Part shown: piece by piece, positions 1-5,585 of the stretch
Layout of the letters: every line of letters starts with the position of its first letter
Numbering within the stretch: the stretch's first letter is position 1
Origin: Caryophanales bacterium
Lineage (GTDB): Bacteria > Bacillota_I > Bacilli_A > RFN20 > JAISJY01
NCBI GenBank assembly: GCA_031261365.1
Contig: JAISJY010000199.1
Span: 1-9,528, forward strand
DNA: 9,528 bases
Direction of reading: 5' to 3'
Translations under genes and position numbers: made by a program
The notes under the pieces: generated by a model
Seen by the model: only the letters and a program-made list of their open reading frames with translations
What the model was told of the DNA's origin: nothing
Database searches by the model: none

Positions 1-114
1 AGTAAATCTAAATGATATAAATTAAAGAGTATTGACTTTGTTTTTCATATTGGTTTGTTTTTCTGTTACAAGAAAATAGACAATTATCGTTTTCTTTGCT
101 CGATCAATACTTTT

Positions 115-149
115 TTGGGGCTATTTCTTGCAATTGCCCTAGCTTTTTT
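115..149 (+). terminator. Possible rho-independent terminator of an off-window upstream gene
   Basis: The bases at 115-121 (TTGGGGC) can pair with 136-142 (GCCCTAG) to give a stem of about 7 bp with four G-C pairs and two G-U wobbles. The loop is about 14 nt, and a run of six T follows at 144-149, continuing T-rich to about 157. This is the form of an intrinsic terminator reading left to right. The loop is long and the stem short, so this is a modest call. It would end a + strand gene lying before the window, since 1-114 shows many stops and no coding potential. Confidence 0.35.
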
Positions 150-163
150 CTTTCTTTACTAGA

Positions 164-169
164 TATTAT
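164..169 (+). promoter_or_regulatory. Weak candidate -10 element for the rnmV-rsmA-ispE operon
   Basis: TATTAT matches the TATAAT consensus at five of six positions and lies just after the terminator-like hairpin. Transcription would start near 176, giving a leader of about 20 nt before the GTG start of rnmV. No convincing -35 hexamer sits 16-18 bp upstream (the area is T-rich). In DNA this AT-rich such a hexamer is common by chance, so the call rests mainly on position. Confidence 0.25.
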
Positions 170-195
170 ATACCGCATAAGGTATCATTATATTT

Positions 196-714
196 GTGAA
201 AATAAGTGAAGTAATAGTCGTAGAAGGTAAAACAGATGTTAATAAATTAAGTCAAATCGTTAATGCAGATTTTATTATCACTAATGGAACACATTTAGAT
301 AGTAAAGTAATAAGTTTAATAGAAGTAGTCAAAGATAGAGGTTTAATTTTCTTTTTTGACCCAGATACTCCAGGCGAGAAAATAAGAAAAGAATTAACAA
401 GATTATACCCACAAGCTAAACATGCTTTCATTGAAAAGAAATATGCTATTAAAGGACATAAAGTTGGAGTTGCTGAAACAGATAATGAACATTTATTAAA
501 GGCTTTAGAGAACTTAGTTACATTTTCTAATCAAAAAGAAACTTTATCTTTTACTGATTTATATGAATTAAAGTTAACAGGTTCTAATAGCCAAAAGAAA
601 AGAGAAGTGTTAGGAATTAAACTACATATAGGGTTTTGTAATAGTAAAACCTTTTTAAAAAGATGTAATATGTTAGGTATAACTAAGGAACAATTAAATG
701 AGTATCAAAAGTGA
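196..714 (+). CDS. rnmV: Ribonuclease M5 (5S rRNA maturation)
   Basis: RNase M5 cleaves precursor 5S rRNA in the cytoplasm of low-GC Gram-positive bacteria, assisted by ribosomal protein L18. The 172-residue protein begins with a Toprim domain. The conserved acidic turn VIVVEGKTD holds the catalytic-type Glu at residue 10, and FFFDPDTPG holds the metal-binding DxD pair at residues 55 and 57. The C-terminal half (about 110-172) is the Lys-rich family extension, and the length is near normal (about 180). The start is GTG; an in-frame TAA at 178-180 leaves no upstream ATG. The SD-like AAGG at 179-182 sits about 13 nt from the start, farther than usual, so initiation may be weak. It is first in an operon and overlaps rsmA by 17 bp. 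The rnmV-rsmA neighbourhood is the classic Bacillota order, which supports the call. Confidence 0.93.
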   Translation: MKISEVIVVEGKTDVNKLSQIVNADFIITNGTHLDSKVISLIEVVKDRGLIFFFDPDTPGEKIRKELTRLYPQAKHAFIEKKYAIKGHKVGVAETDNEHLLKALENLVTFSNQKETLSFTDLYELKLTGSNSQKKREVLGIKLHIGFCNSKTFLKRCNMLGITKEQLNEYQK

Positions 715-1477
715 AACGGATGCTATTTTAAATAAGTATCAAATAAATATCAAAAAGAAATATGGACAAAACTTTTTAATTAATGATGAAATAGTTAAAG
801 GTATTATAGAGGCTATTAATTCTCAATATAATATAGTTGAAATAGGGGCAGGTATTGGAACATTAAGTCAAAGATTAAAAAGTAAAAAGAAAGTTTATTC
901 TTTTGAAATAGATTTAGAATTAAAAAAAGTTCTTCAAAATATAGAAAATGTTAATTTTATTTATGAGGATTATTTATTAAATAAAGAAGAGTTTAATGAT
1001 TTCATTATTGTTGGTAATCTACCTTATTTAATAACTAATAAATGTTTAGAAAAGTTTATTTCTTATAGTGAATTACCTAAACAAATAATAATAATGATAC
1101 AAAGTGAAGTTGCCGATAAATACTTATTTAAAGTAAGTAAAAAAGATAACTTACCATTAGCTTTAATTTATTCATATTATTATAACTGTCAAGAATTATT
1201 AAGTGTATCTCCAGAATGTTTTATGCCTCAACCAAATGTTTATTCTAAAGTAATCAAGTTTGAAATAAAAGAAAACAAAAAGAATCTAAAATTAGAAGAA
1301 ATAATCAAAGTTTGTTTCTTAAATAGAAGAAAAACAATATATAATAATTTAGATAACTATTTTAAAGACAAAGAAAAAGTTAAAGACTTATTAGAGAAAG
1401 CTAAAATAGATAGTCATAAAAGGGCAGAAGAATTGTCATTAAAAGATTTTGAAAGGTTAGTAAATGAAATCAATTAA
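698..1477 (+). CDS. rsmA: 16S rRNA adenine-N6,N6-dimethyltransferase RsmA (KsgA)
   Basis: This SAM-dependent methyltransferase dimethylates two adjacent adenines in the 3'-terminal hairpin of 16S rRNA late in small-subunit assembly; its loss gives kasugamycin resistance in many bacteria. Visible motifs are KKYGQNFL (residues 20-27), the SAM-binding loop VEIGAGIGTLS (47-57), the acidic FEID (69-72), the catalytic NLPY (107-110), IQSEVADKY (134-142), the F-MPQPNVYS segment (175-183) and the C-terminal NRRKTIYNNL (209-218). All key elements are intact and the 259 residues are close to the family norm. The ATG is preceded by AAGGA at 685-689 with 8 nt spacing. It starts inside the end of rnmV and runs 14 bp into ispE, which suggests translational coupling in one transcript. 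Confidence 0.96.
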   Translation: MSIKSETDAILNKYQINIKKKYGQNFLINDEIVKGIIEAINSQYNIVEIGAGIGTLSQRLKSKKKVYSFEIDLELKKVLQNIENVNFIYEDYLLNKEEFNDFIIVGNLPYLITNKCLEKFISYSELPKQIIIMIQSEVADKYLFKVSKKDNLPLALIYSYYYNCQELLSVSPECFMPQPNVYSKVIKFEIKENKKNLKLEEIIKVCFLNRRKTIYNNLDNYFKDKEKVKDLLEKAKIDSHKRAEELSLKDFERLVNEIN

Positions 1478-2306
1478 AATAAATGCACATGCAAAAGTAA
1501 ATATCGGTTTATATATAACTGGAAAAGATACAGATGGTTATCATTATTTAGATTCTATCTTTAAAAAGATACCTTTAAAAGATGAAATATATATCTTTAA
1601 GACAAAAACAAAAAGAGTTATTATTAGATTTAATGGACAAGAAGTACCAATAATTAATACAGTATCTAAAGCTGTCTTTGCTTTACAAAAAGATTTTCCT
1701 ATTGTTAATGGTATTGAAATAATAATTGATAAATATATACCATTTGAAGCAGGTTTAGGAGGCGGTTCTAGTGATGCTGCTTCAGTTTTATATGCTTTAA
1801 ATAAGTTATTTGATTTACATTTATCAAAAGAAAGATTATTAGAATATGGTAGAAAAGTAGGCAGTGATGTTTCTTTCTTTTTAATTGGTTCTATTAATAC
1901 TTTATATTCTTGTCGAGTTCAAGGAAAGGGAGAAAAAGTAAAGTTGTTTCCTTTAACATTACCTAAATATTTATTAGTTATCAAGCCTAAAAATGGTATT
2001 AGTACTCAAAAAGCTTATGAGTTAATAGATAATAAAGGCTTTAATAAATCTAATTTAGATAATATGGTTAGTGATATTAAAAATAAAAGATTAGTTAGAA
2101 ATGTTAATGATTTTGAACCTATTATTAAAGACTTAAATATTCAAGTTAAAGAAATATTAGACCATTTAAAAGAACCATTAAGAATTGTTTCTTTAACAGG
2201 CTCTGGTAGTTGTGTTTTTGTTTATGATAATGATGAAGATAAATTAGATAAAATAAGAGAACAATTAACACATAAAATAAAAGATTTAAAGTTTTATCAA
2301 TATTAA
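1464..2306 (+). CDS. ispE: 4-diphosphocytidyl-2-C-methyl-D-erythritol kinase
   Basis: IspE is a GHMP-family kinase that phosphorylates CDP-methylerythritol at the 2-hydroxyl with ATP. It is the fourth committed step of the MEP route to isopentenyl diphosphate. The substrate-binding Lys is in AHAKVNIGL (K11), the ATP loop is PFEAGLGGGSSDAAS (93-107), the catalytic Asp is in GSDVSFF (D135), and the third GHMP motif is LTGSGSCVFV (244-253). The 280-residue length is normal. The start is supported by AAAGG at 1452-1456, 7 nt upstream, and it overlaps rsmA by 14 bp. Its presence implies the cell makes isoprenoids by the MEP pathway rather than mevalonate. In Bacillus ispE lies near rnmV-ksgA but several genes away, so this is a compressed version of that cluster. 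The stop codon is 3 bp before a 43 bp repeat. Confidence 0.95.
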   Translation: MKSIKINAHAKVNIGLYITGKDTDGYHYLDSIFKKIPLKDEIYIFKTKTKRVIIRFNGQEVPIINTVSKAVFALQKDFPIVNGIEIIIDKYIPFEAGLGGGSSDAASVLYALNKLFDLHLSKERLLEYGRKVGSDVSFFLIGSINTLYSCRVQGKGEKVKLFPLTLPKYLLVIKPKNGISTQKAYELIDNKGFNKSNLDNMVSDIKNKRLVRNVNDFEPIIKDLNIQVKEILDHLKEPLRIVSLTGSGSCVFVYDNDEDKLDKIREQLTHKIKDLKFYQY

Positions 2307-2309
2307 AGT

Positions 2310-2352
2310 GGGCATAATCTAACAAAAAAGTGACCATTACGCCCATTATAAA
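2310..2352. repeat. 43 bp direct repeat, copy 1, with internal inverted repeat
   Basis: These 43 bases are identical to 2440-2482. The copy begins GGGCATAAT (2310-2318) and carries ATTACGCCC (2336-2344), which pair as a 9 bp stem with one A-C mismatch around a 17 nt loop rich in A. In this copy the stem can grow by three more pairs (2307-2309 with 2345-2347, one being G-U), so it folds better than copy 2. It starts 3 bp after the ispE stop. No T-run follows on the + strand, so it is not a standard terminator. It may be a 3'-end structure of the operon mRNA, a protein-binding site, or an old recombination footprint. Confidence 0.9.
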
Positions 2353-2424
2353 AACAGCTATTTAATCAAAAAATATGTGTTTTATACCAAAAAGTGTTCT
2401 TTTTTAATGTTTTTTATTATTATG

Positions 2425-2433
2425 TGTTATACT
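2425..2433 (+). promoter_or_regulatory. Extended -10 promoter of the ATPase gene
   Basis: TGTTATACT is an extended -10 (TGn followed by TATACT, five of six to TATAAT). The spacing predicts a transcription start at about 2440, which is the first base of repeat copy 2, so the whole repeat would form the 5' leader. No good -35 is visible at 16-18 bp; extended -10 promoters often manage without one. A similar string, TATGTGTT followed by TTATAC, occurs upstream at 2374-2387 and could be a weaker second promoter. Confidence 0.5.
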
Positions 2434-2439
2434 ATAAAC

Positions 2440-2482
2440 GGGCATAATCTAACAAAAAAGTGACCATTACGCCCATTATAAA
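2440..2482. repeat. 43 bp direct repeat, copy 2, forming the ATPase 5' leader
   Basis: This is an exact copy of 2310-2352, offset by 130 bp, with 87 bp of unrelated AT-rich sequence between the two. The stem arms are GGGCATAAT (2440-2448) and ATTACGCCC (2466-2474). The copy runs from the predicted transcription start to the first two bases of the Shine-Dalgarno AAGGAG (2481-2486), so any structure in it would lie beside the ribosome-binding site. Conservation at 43 of 43 bases in a non-coding AT-rich spacer argues for recent duplication or selection. Confidence 0.9.
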
Positions 2483-2486
2483 GGAG
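2481..2486 (+). promoter_or_regulatory. Strong Shine-Dalgarno of the ATPase gene, fused to repeat copy 2
   Basis: AAGGAG lies 5 nt before the ATG at 2492 and is the best ribosome-binding site in the window. It fixes the start of the ATPase. Its first two A residues are the last two bases of the repeat, so the equivalent site at copy 1 has A in place of G (2353-2354) and no ribosome-binding site. Confidence 0.8.
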
Positions 2487-2491
2487 ATATT

Positions 2492-3877
2492 ATGGAAATT
2501 ATAGGAAGAAAGCAAGAAATAAACAAATTAGAAATGGCTTATAATTCTAATCAATCAGAGTTTATTGCTATATATGGTAGAAGAAGAATAGGAAAAACAT
2601 TTCTTATTACAGGACTTTTTAAGTATAGATTATTATTTAATTTTACTGGCATTCCTAAAGCTAAAACTCAACAAACATTGTCTCTTTTTTCTAAAGCCAT
2701 TAAATCAAATGAAAAAATACACAATTGGTTTGATGCTTTTGAAGAATTAAAAAATCTTGTTGAGAAAAGTACCCTTAAAAAGAAAGTTATTTTTTTAGAT
2801 GAACTTCCTTGGCTAGATACAATTCATTCTAATTTTCTTCAAGCCATTAGTTTCTTTTGGAATAACTTTTGTTCACATCGAGATGATATTTTATTAATAG
2901 TTTCTGGTTCCTCTACTTCTTGGATAAAAAACAAAATAATAAATGATGTTGGTGGTTTATATAATAGATTAACTAGACAAATTCACTTACTTCCTTTTTC
3001 ATTAAGTGAGTGCAAGGAGTTTTTAGAATATAAAAATATTAATTTAAGCAAATATGAAATAATAAGAGTTTATATGATTTTTGGAGGCATTCCTCATTAT
3101 TTAAACTTATTAGATGGAACATTGTCAGTTGCTGATAACATTGATTATTTATTCTTTCATGAAAGTGCCGAATTAAAAGGAGAACACGAAAATCTTTTTA
3201 GCTCTATTTTTAAAAATGTGGATTTATATATAGACACCATAAATGCTATAGCAAGTCAATTTCATGGATTAACTCGTATTCAAATACTCAAAATTGTTAA
3301 AAAAACTGATAATGGACATTTTACCACAGTTCTTAAAGATTTAGAAAATAATGGTTTTATTAAAAAATATTATGCTTTTCCTGATAACAAAAAGGAAGCA
3401 ATCTATCAAATAAACGATAATTTTATTTTATTTTACCATTCGTTTCTTATTAAAAATGATATTAAAAGTGAAACTTTTTGGAGAGATAACCAACAATTTC
3501 CGTCTTTAAATGCTTGGAGAGGTTTAGCTTTTGAATTAGTTTGCTTACAGCACTTAAATCAAATTAAAAAAGCCTTAGGCATAATTGGTATTTCAAGTAC
3601 AGTATCATCATATCAAAACGCAGACTGCCAAATAGATTTACTTTTTAAAAGAGCAGATAAAGTAATAAACCTCTGCGAAATAAAGTTTTGTAAGGAAGAG
3701 TTTGAAATAGATAAAGATTATAATCAAAAATTATTTAAGAAAATCTCTGAAATTACCAAAGTATCTAAAGATAGATTTAGCATAAATCTAACAATGATTA
3801 CAACCTTTGGAGTTAAAAAAAATAAATATTATTCTACAGTTATAAACGAAGTAATAGCAAAAGATTTATTTAACTAA
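2492..3877 (+). CDS. AAA-type ATPase with DUF234 PD-(D/E)XK-like C-terminus
   Basis: The 461-residue protein belongs to the ATPase_2/DUF234 group of STAND/AAA-like ATPases, which are widespread in archaea and anaerobic bacteria and have no settled function. Visible features are a Walker A in YGRRRIGKT (28-36), Walker B in VIFLDELPW (99-107, acidic D103/E104), a sensor-like LIVSGSS (135-141) and a likely winged-helix region at about 255-300. The DUF234 part (about 325-440) carries E348, QIDLL (D382) and CEIKF (E396, K398), a PD-(D/E)XK nuclease-like set that looks intact. It has no signal peptide or membrane segment, so it should be cytosolic. It stands alone behind its own promoter and the 43 bp repeat, and its end is 10 bp from the convergent GH2 gene. 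Its Leu codons include more CTT/CTC than the neighbouring housekeeping genes, which is compatible with transfer. No partner gene is visible, so a role in defence, mobility or toxin-antitoxin behaviour is only speculation. Confidence 0.88.
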   Translation: MEIIGRKQEINKLEMAYNSNQSEFIAIYGRRRIGKTFLITGLFKYRLLFNFTGIPKAKTQQTLSLFSKAIKSNEKIHNWFDAFEELKNLVEKSTLKKKVIFLDELPWLDTIHSNFLQAISFFWNNFCSHRDDILLIVSGSSTSWIKNKIINDVGGLYNRLTRQIHLLPFSLSECKEFLEYKNINLSKYEIIRVYMIFGGIPHYLNLLDGTLSVADNIDYLFFHESAELKGEHENLFSSIFKNVDLYIDTINAIASQFHGLTRIQILKIVKKTDNGHFTTVLKDLENNGFIKKYYAFPDNKKEAIYQINDNFILFYHSFLIKNDIKSETFWRDNQQFPSLNAWRGLAFELVCLQHLNQIKKALGIIGISSTVSSYQNADCQIDLLFKRADKVINLCEIKFCKEEFEIDKDYNQKLFKKISEITKVSKDRFSINLTMITTFGVKKNKYYSTVINEVIAKDLFN

Positions 3878-3887
3878 AAAACATTAA

Positions 3888-5576
3888 TTAAACTAAATCG
3901 TTTATTTCTTTTATTTTCTTTGGGTCAACTTTATATTTTCTTTGATAAGTAACTAAACCATTTATTTCTTGTTCCACATCACTAAATTGAGTATAAACAT
4001 AACCAGCTAAACCTGTTGATAATTCAATAACATCAATAATTCTTTTATATTCATCTAATAAACCTTGTTCAGAATTAACTGAAGTATAACCCCAGCCTTC
4101 TTTACTTGTAAAAGAAATACCTCCAAACTCCGATAAAATAATAGGGACATTATTATATTGATAACCCTCAGCATAAATAGTTTTATTAGCTGTTGTACTT
4201 TTTAAAATGTTTTCTTTACTTTTTAAATCAAAGGCAAACTTCTTTCTTTTTTCTATTTCATCAAGTCTACCATGTTGATAGTTATGAAAACAACATAAAT
4301 CACCTTTAGTTTGTTCCCAGCCATCATTAGAAACAACTAACCTAGTAGAGTCTAATTCTTTAATAATATTAACCAAATTAAGAGAATGAAGTTGTTGTTC
4401 TTTATCTTTAGCAATTAAAGGAACTCCCCAAGATTCATTTAAAGGAACCCAAGCCATAATACAAGGGTGATTATAGTTTCTTTTAATAAGTCTTTTCCAG
4501 TCATTTATTTGAGCTGTTTTAGATTCATCATTAAACAAATATGAAGAAGCGTTTTCTGACCAAACTAAAAAACCTAAAGTGTCAGCATAATAATAGTAAT
4601 AAAAGTCTTCTATCTTTTGATGTTTTCTAGCACCATTAAAACCCATTTCTTTCATCATTATAATATCATTCTTTAAGACAGAAATATCAGAAGGTGTTAG
4701 AATACCGTCTTCATAATAGCCTTGGTCTAAAAGCATTTTTAAGAAATAAGGTTTATTATTTAAAAGAACACTATCAGCATTATAAGAGATTTTTCTCATT
4801 CCAAAATATGAAGTTAAAGTATCATCTTTGGCTTTAATTATTAAGTTAAATAAATAAGGTTGTTCAGGACTCCAAGAGTATTTTTGATAATCATTTTTAT
4901 TATTCAAGACTTTTATTTTCTCTATAACAACTAGGGACTTAGCTTTACTTTTATAAACTTTATCATTAATAATAATTTCATAATCTACTAATTCATTAAG
5001 ATTAAACTCTATTTGAATTAAACCTAAATCATATAAAGGGGTTAGTTTTAAATTAGAAATATAAACATCAGGCAAATACTCTAACCAAACTGACTGCCAA
5101 ATGCCACTCGTTCTAGTATAGAATATTTCAGCTGACTTCTCTTTCCAATATTGTTTACCTCTGGGCTGACTTTGATTAGTGGGAGAATCAATAACATAAA
5201 TAACTAAAGTATTGTTTTCTTTTAGTTTATCAGAAACATCAATATCTATCGGAGTTTCACCTCCAATATTATGTCCAATAAGTTCTTTATTTAAATAAAT
5301 ATAACTTTCATAATCAACAGCTTCAAAATGTAAAATAGTATGAGGAAAGTTTAAGACTTTAAACTCTTTATAATAAACTATCTTTTCATGAAAGGTTGTG
5401 TCTTTAAGACCAGAAAGCTCACTTTCAAAAGTAAAAGGAACTTCAATAGTTAAATTATAATTAGTTTTATCAAAGTATCTATTATCAAACTCTTCTATAA
5501 ATGCAAATAAATATTTACCATTTAAACTTTGCCAATTCTTTCTTTGGGCTTGGGGTCTCGGAAACTCATCTCTCAT
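3888..5576 (-). CDS. Cytoplasmic glycoside hydrolase family 2 enzyme
   Basis: This 562-residue retaining exo-glycosidase has the GH2 layout: an N-terminal sugar-binding jelly-roll (about 5-170, opening MRDEFPRPQ and with TSGIWQSVWLEYL at 156-168), an Ig-like domain (about 172-265) and a TIM barrel (about 270-545). The acid/base Glu is E381 in WVPLNESWG and the nucleophile is E483 in ILSEFGG, both in the expected contexts, so it should be active. Beta-galactosidase, beta-glucuronidase, beta-mannosidase or arabinosidase-type specificity cannot be told apart here. There is no signal peptide or lipobox, so it is probably intracellular and acts on imported oligosaccharides. The ATG has GAGG 5 nt upstream, right after the stop of the GH43 gene (9 bp gap), making it the last gene of the operon. 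No clear terminator lies between its end and the convergent ATPase gene. Confidence 0.9.
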   Translation of the reverse strand: MRDEFPRPQAQRKNWQSLNGKYLFAFIEEFDNRYFDKTNYNLTIEVPFTFESELSGLKDTTFHEKIVYYKEFKVLNFPHTILHFEAVDYESYIYLNKELIGHNIGGETPIDIDVSDKLKENNTLVIYVIDSPTNQSQPRGKQYWKEKSAEIFYTRTSGIWQSVWLEYLPDVYISNLKLTPLYDLGLIQIEFNLNELVDYEIIINDKVYKSKAKSLVVIEKIKVLNNKNDYQKYSWSPEQPYLFNLIIKAKDDTLTSYFGMRKISYNADSVLLNNKPYFLKMLLDQGYYEDGILTPSDISVLKNDIIMMKEMGFNGARKHQKIEDFYYYYYADTLGFLVWSENASSYLFNDESKTAQINDWKRLIKRNYNHPCIMAWVPLNESWGVPLIAKDKEQQLHSLNLVNIIKELDSTRLVVSNDGWEQTKGDLCCFHNYQHGRLDEIEKRKKFAFDLKSKENILKSTTANKTIYAEGYQYNNVPIILSEFGGISFTSKEGWGYTSVNSEQGLLDEYKRIIDVIELSTGLAGYVYTQFSDVEQEINGLVTYQRKYKVDPKKIKEINDLV

Positions 5577-5585
5577 ATCTACCTC

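Noticed and set aside
70..96. AAGAAAA/TTTTCTT inverted repeat upstream of rnmV
   Set aside because: It is an AT-only stem apart from one pair, has no T-run after it and is expected by chance in this composition.
712..714. TGA as Trp (Mycoplasma-type code)
   Set aside because: TGA ends rnmV at the expected length, and all conserved Trp positions seen use TGG.
2316..2326. Integron attC-like core: ATCTAAC in the repeat fits RYYYAAC
   Set aside because: A seven-base degenerate match is common by chance; the matching GTTRRRY end and an integrase are not seen.
2146..2346. Minus-strand 66-residue open frame
   Set aside because: It lies opposite the ispE 3' end and repeat copy 1, has low-complexity hydrophobic content and no supporting SD or family resemblance; it is a shadow of ispE.
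2389..2405. AAAAAG/CTTTTT hairpin as a terminator of the ispE operon
   Set aside because: The stem is six pairs with only one G-C, too weak to claim in DNA this AT-rich.
2310..2482. Two repeats with a spacer as a mini CRISPR array
   Set aside because: There are only two copies, the 87 bp gap is too long for a spacer, it contains a promoter-like element, and no cas genes are nearby.
3875..3891. Bidirectional terminator between the convergent ATPase and GH2 genes
   Set aside because: The 10 bp gap holds only an AT palindrome (TTAATTAA) with no G-C stem, so I do not call a terminator.
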